This document shows positions 8,029-15,415 of a DNA stretch of 64,000 bases, piece by piece. The number at the start of each line of letters is the position of its first letter. Position 1 is the stretch's first letter. The notes under the pieces were generated by a model. The model had not been told where the DNA came from. It saw only the letters and a list, made by a program, of their open reading frames with translations, and searched no databases. The position numbers and the translations under genes were made by a program. This stretch comes from CAWJFJ01 sp963800065 (GTDB lineage Bacteria > Actinomycetota > Acidimicrobiia > Acidimicrobiales > UBA8190), in the NCBI GenBank assembly GCA_963800065.1, contig CAWCZO010000002.1, positions 124,001 to 188,000 of the forward strand, read 5' to 3'.

Positions 8029-9132
8029 ATGCTCGGGACGGTGATCGACGTGTTTCGCCTCCGCCAGTATTTCAATGTCATCACGAGAACCAGGGAGTTG
8101 GTCGACGGGGTGCGCGAAGACGCCGGTCTTCTCCACGATGCCCGGCGTGCTCTCGTGACTTTCCCGCTCGAGCGCTGCCCACAGCCGGAGCTTCACCCGT
8201 TTCCGCCGGCCCGGCCCCTCCGGGTCGCCGACCTGAAGGGGCGCCGGCTGGCTCTGATGGCCACCGGGGGCAGTGGTGCCCTGGCCTCGGTCGTGGGAGC
8301 GGCGAGGGCGCTCGAGGAGGCGGGCGTGCGCCCCGCCATCATCTCGCTGTGCTCGGGATCCGCACTTTTCGGGTTCCCCATCGCCGCCGGCATCCCGGCC
8401 GACGAAGTGGCGGCCTTCACGCTCGGTCTGCGCCCCGATGACTACGTGGACGTCGACTGGCGTTTGCTGGCGTCCCTCATTCCGCGGAGGGCGAAAGGCT
8501 TTGCCGGAGTCGTCCGTGGCGAGCGGCTCGAGGCGTCGTACCGGCGGTTGCTCGGCGGAATGACCCTCGGTGAGATGCCAATCCCTGCTTATGCACCGAT
8601 CTGGAACATCGAGAGCAACCGTCTCGAGTACATCGGTCCCCGCACCTATCCCGACATGTCCGTTGCCCGGGCCATCCGTATGGCGATCTCCCTACCCCTG
8701 TTCATCGAGCCGGTGAGGTTGGGCAGCGGATACTGGTGCGATGGAGGTGTCGTCGACATCTTCCCGGTGCGGCCCGTATTGGACATCGAGGAAGCACCCG
8801 ACGTGGCGCTGGTGATCAACGGCTTCTATCCGCCGGGGTTCGTCGGTGAGGATGCATCCGGGTGGCAGGATCGACGCGCGAGCATTTTCTACGTCGCCGG
8901 CCAGGTCCGCACCTGCCAGCAAGTGGAGTTGGCGAGAACGAATCTGGCCAGGCTCGAGCACCAGTCCGAGGTCATGATGATCGAGCCCGTGTCCTATGTC
9001 AAGGTACGCGGCGTGGGATTCTACCGGCAGTTCCTTAACACTTCTGATTGGCCTGACTTCATGCGTGCCGGCCGTCTTGAGACTCGCGGTGCGCTTGCCA
9101 CGCGGGCCCGTCGCATCCGGGCATCGGCGTGA
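8029..9132 (+). CDS. Patatin-like phospholipase/lipase
   Basis: Predicted acyl hydrolase with a Ser-Asp dyad, 367 residues. The oxyanion region is MATGGSGALASVVGAARALEEAG (residues 78-99), the nucleophile region is SLCSGSALFG with Ser109, and the catalytic Asp is in CDGG at 238-240. The nucleophile elbow is unusual: the two glycines of the GxSxG motif are replaced by Leu107 and Ser111 when aligned with typical patatins. The upstream frame is open for hundreds of bases antisense to WS/DGAT, so ATG 8029 is chosen where homology begins. Next to WS/DGAT genes it may release stored acyl chains or act as a transacylase. Confidence 0.85.
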   Translation: MLGTVIDVFRLRQYFNVITRTRELVDGVREDAGLLHDARRALVTFPLERCPQPELHPFPPARPLRVADLKGRRLALMATGGSGALASVVGAARALEEAGVRPAIISLCSGSALFGFPIAAGIPADEVAAFTLGLRPDDYVDVDWRLLASLIPRRAKGFAGVVRGERLEASYRRLLGGMTLGEMPIPAYAPIWNIESNRLEYIGPRTYPDMSVARAIRMAISLPLFIEPVRLGSGYWCDGGVVDIFPVRPVLDIEEAPDVALVINGFYPPGFVGEDASGWQDRRASIFYVAGQVRTCQQVELARTNLARLEHQSEVMMIEPVSYVKVRGVGFYRQFLNTSDWPDFMRAGRLETRGALATRARRIRASA

Positions 9133-9266
9133 TGAGATCGATCATGGGAGCTCAGGACGGGAGGCCCGCCGATCGGCGCGACCTCGAAGAACGCCAGCGG
9201 CTGGTCACCGAGGAGTTGGCCAAATTGGAGGGGAGACGGCTCCCACCGGCACAGGGGACGCCGTGA
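9132..9266 (+). CDS. Small coupled ORF, 44 residues, unknown function
   Basis: The ATG overlaps the patatin stop by one base (TGATG), which points to translational coupling. The product is basic and charged, with the helical stretch RDLEERQRLVTEELAKLEG in its middle and no Cys or membrane segment. A terminator-like hairpin follows 9 bp after its stop, so it would be the last gene of the patatin transcript. I do not recognise a family. It could be a small partner of the lipase or a chance ORF. Confidence 0.45.
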   Translation: MRSIMGAQDGRPADRRDLEERQRLVTEELAKLEGRRLPPAQGTP

Positions 9267-9274
9267 TCGGTCGG

Positions 9275-9308
9275 AGGGCTCGAGGGCTCCGCAGCCTTCC
9301 CGAGCCCT
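9275..9308 (+). terminator. Hairpin after patatin/small-ORF transcript
   Basis: An 8-bp outer stem AGGGCTCG (9275-9282) pairs with CGAGCCCT (9301-9308). A 6-bp inner stem with one G-T wobble closes on the loop CCGC. No U-run follows, as is usual for high-GC actinobacterial hairpin terminators. Confidence 0.6.
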
Positions 9309-9508
9309 AAGGATCGGACGAGCCACGAAGGCAGACGTGAGAGCCACCTGGCGCGGTCACGGCCCGGTAGGGGGCATTTTGCTGGCACGCCGGACATCTC
9401 GTCACCGCCCGGATCGGGACGTTTGCCCCTGGCCGGCCCAGCGGTGAGGTAGTTGGATGGTTAAGAGGCACCGCAAGGGTACGCCCATTCGAAGAGAGGT
9501 GAAGTTCG

Positions 9509-10666
9509 ATGACCAGTTCTTCGATCACGAGATTGGCGTCAGAAGTCTCTGTCTCCCTTATGGGTGTGGGGTCATTCCTGCCTGAACACCGTGTGTCCAA
9601 TGCGGAGATCCTTGAGTACCTTCACCCCGTTCGGCCCGACGGGCGGCTTCTCGAACCCGAGTGGGTCGTCAAACATCTGGGAATCCATGAACGGCGCTTG
9701 GACTATGAATTCGGGGGTCGGCACAAGCGGAGCCGATCCGAGGGTGGCCTCTACGACGGCGATCTGGCCCTTCGAGCTGGGCGCGCTGCCCTGGCCGATG
9801 CCAAACTCGATGCCGCCGATGTCGACGTCATGATTCACGTCACCACTACGCCCGACCTCATCGCGTGTCAGGACCACTTCCGCTTTCTGGCGCCCGAGCT
9901 CGGACTTCGGCGCGACGCAGACCTCATCCACCACAACCTTGGATGCGCCGGGCTGACAGCCGGATTCCGCTCCGTTGCCTGCTCACTAGTCTCGATGGCA
10001 CCGGCCACCGCGCTTGTCGTGGCGAGCAATTGCCCGTCGGGTTACTTCGGACCTGAAGTGCACGACTACTACTACAAACATGAGACCGGCCTGGGGTGGC
10101 TGGCACCGCTCATGTTCGCTGACGGTGCGGGTGCGTCGGTCTGGGGCTCGGTGCCTCGCGACCGCAGCCACGGTCCCACGGGCTTGCTCTCGGTGCGCAA
10201 CGAGACCAACCCGGACATTGGTCTTGTCACGTATCCCGGGGGTGGCTGCCTCCACCACACCTCTGCCAGCAACTTGGCGGACCATGTATTTCTGATGGAC
10301 GGCGTCAAGGTGGCTGAAGTCTTCCCATCATTGATGGCGCGTAACTTCCAGATGCTACAGGACGATTGGCCGACCGCCGTCAAGCCCGTCACCGGCGCCG
10401 ACTTCGACGTCGACGCCGTCGCCCGATGGTATCTGCACCAGGCCAATGGGGTTGTGGTCCGTCAGGCCATCGAGACCCTCGGTCTGCCGCCTGAGCGGGT
10501 ACCGGTCAGTGTCGACCACTACGGCAACACCTCGGCAGCGAGCACCCTGATCCTGCTGGACGAGGACCGTCGGGCCGGTCGCGTGAACGATGGCGACCTC
10601 GTCGTTTTCTTGTGGATCGGGGCCGGAAACGGTGCCATGAACGGGTACGCCGCGGTCGTTGTGTGA
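9509..10666 (+). CDS. 3-oxoacyl-ACP synthase III (FabH/KAS III)-like condensing enzyme
   Basis: Thiolase-fold condensing enzyme, 385 residues. The KAS III triad is complete: Cys146 in LGCAGLTAG, His310 in YLHQAN and Asn340 in YGNTSAAS, followed by WIGAGNGAM. Upstream residues 40-82 (RPDGRLLEPEWVVKHLGIHERR) are somewhat longer than in housekeeping FabH. It probably condenses an acyl-CoA with malonyl-ACP or another acyl-CoA for special lipids rather than initiating bulk fatty-acid synthesis; that is inference from context. GAGAGG lies 6 nt before the ATG. Base composition looks less GC-rich than the flanking core genes, a possible sign of transfer. Confidence 0.88.
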   Translation: MTSSSITRLASEVSVSLMGVGSFLPEHRVSNAEILEYLHPVRPDGRLLEPEWVVKHLGIHERRLDYEFGGRHKRSRSEGGLYDGDLALRAGRAALADAKLDAADVDVMIHVTTTPDLIACQDHFRFLAPELGLRRDADLIHHNLGCAGLTAGFRSVACSLVSMAPATALVVASNCPSGYFGPEVHDYYYKHETGLGWLAPLMFADGAGASVWGSVPRDRSHGPTGLLSVRNETNPDIGLVTYPGGGCLHHTSASNLADHVFLMDGVKVAEVFPSLMARNFQMLQDDWPTAVKPVTGADFDVDAVARWYLHQANGVVVRQAIETLGLPPERVPVSVDHYGNTSAASTLILLDEDRRAGRVNDGDLVVFLWIGAGNGAMNGYAAVVV

Positions 10667-10725
10667 CCGAGGGAGCCGTGTAGCCCGACCGGTTCCTTTC
10701 TGTTCGATCTCGGGAAGAAGGTGAC

Positions 10726-11553
10726 ATGAGTGCCAACGGCAACCGGACCGTGCTCACGACCGGGGCGAACTCGGGCGTCGGTCTGGCGACGGTGGTGCAT
10801 CTCGCTCGCCTCGGATACCGCTCGGTGGGCTCGGTTCGTTCGAAGGCCAAGGCGGCACCCGTGATCGAAGCGGCCGCGAGGGCATCGGTCACCGTGGAGA
10901 CGGTCGTCCTCGATGTCACAAGCGCCGAACGTTGCCGAACGGTTGTCGACCGTCTTCAACCCTGGGCACTGGTCAACAACGCCGGTTACTCGGGCGTGGG
11001 GGCCATCGAGGACGTCACCGACGATGAGGCGCGCCAACAGCTCGAGACGATGGTGGTGGCGCCCATGCGCCTCGCCCGCCTAGCCCTGCCGCTCATGCGC
11101 GCCCAGGGCCAAGGGCGGGTGGTGAACGTCTCGTCGATCTACGGGCTGACCACGACGCCGTTCAGCGGCTGGTACCAGGCGTCGAAGCATGCCCTGGAGG
11201 CGGCCTCCGACGCCTTGCGTGTCGAGGTGGCCCGCGACGGCATCAAGGTCGTCCTGATCGAGCCGGGTGGAGTGAAGACCCACATCTGGAAGGAGATGGA
11301 GGCTGAACTGGCCCGTCGTGTCGACTCGAGCTACGAGACCCAATACCGTCGGGCCCTCCACCTGCTCGCTCCGTACATGGCTCTGATGGCCGACTCCGAA
11401 ACGGTGGCCAGGGTCATCGGCAAGGCGCTCACCGCCAGATCGCCACGAGCGCGCTACCTCGTCGGCTGGGACGCCCAGGGCATCGCCGCCGTTCAGAACC
11501 TGGTTCCAACCGGCGTGAGGGACCGCATCACCCGGCTGTTCGCCGGTCTGTGA
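10726..11553 (+). CDS. Short-chain dehydrogenase/reductase (SDR), classical type
   Basis: NAD(P)-dependent oxidoreductase, 275 residues. The cofactor motif is TTGANSGVG (11-19), NNAG is at 84-87, and catalytic Ser is in NVSSIYG (136-137) with Tyr150/Lys154 in YQASK. Arg38 and Lys40 after the second strand suggest NADPH preference. AGAAGG precedes the ATG by 5 nt. It follows the KAS III-like gene by 59 bp and could reduce the beta-keto product of that enzyme, though the substrate is unproven. Confidence 0.88.
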   Translation: MSANGNRTVLTTGANSGVGLATVVHLARLGYRSVGSVRSKAKAAPVIEAAARASVTVETVVLDVTSAERCRTVVDRLQPWALVNNAGYSGVGAIEDVTDDEARQQLETMVVAPMRLARLALPLMRAQGQGRVVNVSSIYGLTTTPFSGWYQASKHALEAASDALRVEVARDGIKVVLIEPGGVKTHIWKEMEAELARRVDSSYETQYRRALHLLAPYMALMADSETVARVIGKALTARSPRARYLVGWDAQGIAAVQNLVPTGVRDRITRLFAGL

Positions 11554-11713
11554 CGGAAACCGACACCATTCGGAGGCGGACATGGGCGAGACGCATCTTC
11601 GGGCGTGATGAATATGGCACTGAGCGCGCCTGCCCACCCGCGCTCCGCGAGTGGTCGAAAGCCTCTGTTCGTGTTACGGCGAGCTTGTCAGAATGAAACG
11701 AGGAGCAACTTGG

Positions 11714-11747
11714 GATGACCACCCGGAATGGATGACCACCCGGAATG
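11714..11747. repeat. 17-bp perfect tandem repeat
   Basis: The unit GATGACCACCCGGAATG occurs at 11714-11730 and again at 11731-11747. It lies just upstream of the small-protein start at 11756. As 17 is not a multiple of 3, the duplication argues that this stretch is untranslated leader. Confidence 0.85.
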
Positions 11748-11755
11748 GAGAGGTT

Positions 11756-12043
11756 ATGACTGTCACGCAGAACAAAGCCAATGGCACCAAGCGTCTTATC
11801 GAAACCATCGATCATGCCGAGCACGTATCGCTTGAAGCCGTTCGGAGCTTCCTCGACACCGTAGACAGTGTGTTTCCCGATCTGGGCGCTGACGACCGAC
11901 CCCGTCGCAAAATCATCGATTCGGCCTTCAAGATGACCGAGCAACTGGTCGGCTCTTCGACTCGGCTCGCCCAGAACATCCTCGATGTGGCGGAAAAGGC
12001 GCTAAGCGATTCTGATCGCACATCAGCTTCTTCCACGAAGTAG
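11756..12043 (+). CDS. Small helical phasin-like protein
   Basis: A 95-residue protein with no Cys, no membrane segment and a pattern of amphipathic helices: SLEAVRSFLDTVDSVFP, then KIIDSAFKMTEQLVGSS, then NILDVAEKAL. Heptad-like spacing of hydrophobic residues and the polar Ser/Thr-rich tail resemble small phasins that coat polyhydroxyalkanoate or lipid granules. This resemblance is by eye, not a database match. ATG 11756 follows GGAGAGG; an in-frame start at 11651 is less likely because the leader holds the 17-bp duplication. Its place among acyltransferases and lipases makes a lipid-body coat role plausible. Confidence 0.65.
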   Translation: MTVTQNKANGTKRLIETIDHAEHVSLEAVRSFLDTVDSVFPDLGADDRPRRKIIDSAFKMTEQLVGSSTRLAQNILDVAEKALSDSDRTSASSTK

Positions 12044-12061
12044 GGCGACAGGCGTCACCAG

Positions 12062-13117
12062 GTGATGACTTCGAAGACGGTGCATTCCGCCAGCTCATCG
12101 ACCATTGCGGCTCGCCCCGCTCGCACGGGGCCCCATTCTGAGGCGTCGGCCGTGCGGGGCGAGCCGGCTCGAGCGGTCACTCAACCAGGATCGATAGAGG
12201 CCGGTCCGTTTCATCCGCGGACAGTCCAGATCCATGGCCACGACGTCAGCTACCGGATGGCGGGGAAGGGTCCGACGATCCTGCTCATCCACGGCATTGC
12301 GGGAAGTTCGACGACGTGGCGGTCTGTGATGCCCGCCCTGGCCAACCACTACACGGTGATCGCCCCCGACCTTCTGGGCCACGGGCAGTCGGCCAAGCCC
12401 CGTGGTGATTACTCGCTGGGTGCCTATGCGAGCGGTATTCGGGATCTGTTGGTCGTGCTCGGGAAGGAGCGCGTCACACTGGTCGGTCACTCACTCGGGG
12501 GTGGAGTGGCCATGCAGTTCGCCTACCAGTTCCCGGATTGGGCCCAACGGTTGGTGCTGGTTGCCTCCGGTGGGCTCGGCAAGGAGGTCAGCCCGCTACT
12601 GAAGGCAGTGACACTGCCCGGCGCCGAGTACGTGCTCCCGCTCCTACTCCACCGACGAATTAGGGAAATAGGCGAGTGGCCCGGCACGATGGCCCGGCGT
12701 GCGGGCTGGCGACCGAGCGACACGCTCGCCGAAGTGTGGCGTAGCTACACCACTTTGACCGATCGGCACGGGCAGATGGCCTTCATCCACACGGTGCGTT
12801 CGGTGATCGATATCGCCGGTCAGCGCGTCAGCGCCCATGACCGGCTGTACCTGGCTGGGGCGGTTCCAACCCTCATCGTCTGGGGCGACCACGACCGCAT
12901 CATCCCTGTGGCCCATGCCTACCGGGCGGCCGAGGCCATTCCCAGCGCACGGCTGGAGATCTTCGAAGGCGCCGGACACTTCCTTCCGTGGCAGGACGCC
13001 GGCCGTTTCCTGGCCGTCCTGGAGGACTTCCTTGAGACGACGACACCCTCCCAGGTGTCGGAAAAGCGCTGGCGCCAGCTCCTGACCAGCGCGCCGCCGG
13101 ATGACGAGGAGGAGTAG
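12062..13117 (+). CDS. Alpha/beta hydrolase
   Basis: Cytosolic serine hydrolase, 351 residues. The oxyanion region is LIHGIAGSSTTW (75-86), and the nucleophile elbow is GHSLGG with Ser144. The acid is in VWGDHDRIIP and the His in GAGHFLPWQD, so the triad is complete. The first 50 residues are Ser/Ala/Pro-rich and probably disordered. GTG 12062 and ATG 12065 are adjacent candidate starts. It follows the phasin-like gene by 18 bp, so they are likely co-transcribed. The substrate may be an acyl ester or acyl-CoA in the same lipid pathway. Confidence 0.85.
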   Translation: MMTSKTVHSASSSTIAARPARTGPHSEASAVRGEPARAVTQPGSIEAGPFHPRTVQIHGHDVSYRMAGKGPTILLIHGIAGSSTTWRSVMPALANHYTVIAPDLLGHGQSAKPRGDYSLGAYASGIRDLLVVLGKERVTLVGHSLGGGVAMQFAYQFPDWAQRLVLVASGGLGKEVSPLLKAVTLPGAEYVLPLLLHRRIREIGEWPGTMARRAGWRPSDTLAEVWRSYTTLTDRHGQMAFIHTVRSVIDIAGQRVSAHDRLYLAGAVPTLIVWGDHDRIIPVAHAYRAAEAIPSARLEIFEGAGHFLPWQDAGRFLAVLEDFLETTTPSQVSEKRWRQLLTSAPPDDEEE

Positions 13118-13164
13118 CGGTCAGATGCACCGACTGCTCTGTTCGATCGGAGCCGTTTCGCCGA

Positions 13165-14028
13165 TCAGTGGTGCGGCGTCAATGACGCCAGGGTGAATAC
13201 CCCAACCTGTGTGTAGATGGAGGTCCCAAAGGGCGTCGATGTTGTGACCTTGATGTCCTGCTCGAGGCGCAGGGGCAGGCCGTCGCTCACGCTCATCCAC
13301 AACTCGGAGCGCTCCGTGCCCCGCTGTGCGCCCGAGTCGGTCCGCAACTCCAGAAAATGGGCGGCTCGGACGGGTCGGCCGCCGACCGAGACGGTGACAT
13401 CACCCTCGAACCGGTAGGGACCCGTGCTGGTCATCTGCCCCTTGACCTCGGTGCTGGTCCCGGTGCAGCGCGACATCCAGCGCTCCTCACGCAAGGGCCG
13501 GGCCGGTGCGGCCATCGTTCCCGGGGAGCAACTGATCGAGGTGAGGTTGGTGATGTCGACAGGGCCAATGGCCCATAGCTGCCACACCCCCCCACCGGTC
13601 TCCCACAAGGCGCCGCCGCGGAGGCAGTAGTCCCATGTCTGCCAGTGATGTGTGCTGTAGTCGATCGTGAAGCTCCAACAGTTGGCTCGCAGAAGGGTGA
13701 CTGTCCCGGGCATCGTGGGCCCCTCGGGCTGAGACAGTGGCGGCAGCGACAGCGTGTCCGTCCCCGAGCCCGTATACCGGTAGACCCCTGGCGACGGTCG
13801 ACCGTCGTTCAAAGGATCGACCCGGTTCTTTCCGAGCCGGGATTCGGCCTGTTGCATGGTCACCGGCCTGGCCCGGCTCGTCGTCAGCCAGATGACGCCC
13901 ACGCCGCTGCCGGCGAGGAGGACGAGGACACCGAAGATCCACGGCCACCGGCGATGCGCACGTCGTCTGGCGGTCGGACGATCGGGGGACGCTCCGAGGA
14001 CCTGACGGTGCTCTTCGAGACGAGTCAT
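13165..14028 (-). CDS. Membrane-anchored extracytoplasmic protein, unknown function
   Basis: 287 residues from ATG 14028, chosen because GGAGG is just upstream. A short basic cytoplasmic part (TARRRAHRRWPW) precedes one membrane helix (IFGVLVLLAGSGVGVIWLTT, near residues 32-51). The rest would be outside the cell and contains several Cys and a repeated Trp-rich segment (THHWQTWDYCLRGG, then WQLWAIGP). The C-terminal half is beta-rich and resembles lipoprotein-like domains that bind lipids, but I do not recognise a family. It converges on the hydrolase gene. Confidence 0.7.
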   Translation of the reverse strand: MTRLEEHRQVLGASPDRPTARRRAHRRWPWIFGVLVLLAGSGVGVIWLTTSRARPVTMQQAESRLGKNRVDPLNDGRPSPGVYRYTGSGTDTLSLPPLSQPEGPTMPGTVTLLRANCWSFTIDYSTHHWQTWDYCLRGGALWETGGGVWQLWAIGPVDITNLTSISCSPGTMAAPARPLREERWMSRCTGTSTEVKGQMTSTGPYRFEGDVTVSVGGRPVRAAHFLELRTDSGAQRGTERSELWMSVSDGLPLRLEQDIKVTTSTPFGTSIYTQVGVFTLASLTPHH

Positions 14029-14209
14029 CACCTCCAGTGTCTGCTTACAGCACCGTCGCGCCCAGGGCCGTTGGACCCTCCCGGCCCGAGCATTTGGGAA
14101 CAGTGACTGTTCGCGACGACTCAACCACCGCTTCAGCTTGGACGACACCCAAGGCGTCTCGCCTCCTCGGGTCCGCACGTCTGATGGTGACGGATGGCGA
14201 GAGGGGAGG

Positions 14210-15145
14210 TTACGAGGTCACCACCGACCCGGCCGCACCGCAAAGGAGACGGGACCAACCGCGCAGTACGGGGTGAGGGTTCTCGGCATGCAGGCGGTCG
14301 AGCGTCGCTTGCATGGCACACGTGATCTCCTTGTAGCAGGCCTCGACTGCGTCGTCGTCGTCGGCCGCCGCCGGCCCGAGCCCGGTCCAGTCGATCGGGG
14401 CCATGAACTCGACGGTCACGGCCGCCGGCATGGGCGGCGGTGGGGTCAGGATCGAACTGACGCCGAACGGACCGAGGAGGATAGGGAACACCTTGATCCG
14501 CAGCCTGTTCAGACCCAAAACGCGCGCCAGGCGCTCGCCACGCGAGAGAACCACGACGGCATGGTGGCTGCCGTAGCTCACGACCGGCACCACCGGTACG
14601 CCGGCGCGCAGGGCCAGGCGGATGAAGCCCGAGTGGCCGGAGAAGACGATCCGGTTGCGCTCGGTCCAGGGTCGGCACGCCTCCAAGTCTCCGCCCGGGT
14701 ACACGAGAACCGCGGCACCTTCGGCCAGGACGCGCTCGGCCTCGCGCCCATTGGCGGGGATGCCGCCCAGGCGCCTCAGGGCCGATCCGACGACGGGGAT
14801 ACCCAACAACAGGTCGTAGACCAGGGCGTACGCCGGCGCTTTGACACCCCGGCGGGCGGTGATGGCCAGTGCCACCACCCAGGTGTCGGGCATGTAGAAG
14901 AGGCACGAGTGATTGCCGACCACGAGCACGGGCCCGGAGGCTGGGAGGTTCTCGATCCCCCGCACCTCGGGTGAGAAGTACCGCACAAACTGCTGAACGG
15001 GGGGGACCAGACGGCTTACGAAGTCGGGGTCCCGAGTAAGAGTCTCCCCGTCCCGCTCGTCGGCGATGCGCTGGGCGATCAGCGCCGACAGGGGGGCCAG
15101 GACCCCCCCGCTCACCTGCCCGGTACGCTCGACGGACATCGCCAT
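14210..15145 (-). CDS. Lysophospholipid acyltransferase family protein (MGAT-like)
   Basis: PlsC-superfamily acyl-CoA acyltransferase, 311 residues. The catalytic His is in VVGNHSCLFYMPD; the His-to-Asp spacing is longer than the strict HX4D of PlsC, as in the MGAT/TMEM68-like branch. The second block, VLVYPGGDLEACRPW, matches that branch's PGG-E motif, and FIRLALRAGVPVVPV follows. It probably acylates lysophosphatidate, monoacylglycerol or a related acceptor, feeding the WS/DGAT enzymes. It lies divergent from comM with a 270-bp gap. Confidence 0.85.
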   Translation of the reverse strand: MAMSVERTGQVSGGVLAPLSALIAQRIADERDGETLTRDPDFVSRLVPPVQQFVRYFSPEVRGIENLPASGPVLVVGNHSCLFYMPDTWVVALAITARRGVKAPAYALVYDLLLGIPVVGSALRRLGGIPANGREAERVLAEGAAVLVYPGGDLEACRPWTERNRIVFSGHSGFIRLALRAGVPVVPVVSYGSHHAVVVLSRGERLARVLGLNRLRIKVFPILLGPFGVSSILTPPPPMPAAVTVEFMAPIDWTGLGPAAADDDDAVEACYKEITCAMQATLDRLHAENPHPVLRGWSRLLCGAAGSVVTS

Positions 15146-15415
15146 GGTGCCTCCGTCTCGGTCTCGCCTCTTGCTCGAGTGTCGCGCCCGACGTCGGTTG
15201 GAAACAGGGCAATTCGTCCAGATTTCCCGTACGGGGGACGGCCGGACCGGGCCCGATGAGGCTGGGGTGAGTTTCTCGACCCCATTGGACGTGGCTCCGG
15301 CACTGTGGCCGGTGACACACCCCTGCCGTACCGTGCGTCCTACGTCTCGTGCGGCCGACGGCTCAGGGAAATGGCCCCCTCACCGAAGTAGCCCGGGTTC
15401 TCCCGTGCCGGTCCA

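Noticed and set aside
9509..13117. OleABCD olefin/ketone pathway from KAS III, SDR and hydrolase
   Set aside because: No AMP-ligase (OleC) is present and the SDR is the classical short type rather than the extended OleD type, so the resemblance is superficial.
14133..15320. 395-residue minus-strand ORF overlapping the acyltransferase
   Set aside because: A shifted-frame shadow of the acyltransferase gene, Arg/Pro-rich with no motifs, as expected in high-GC DNA.
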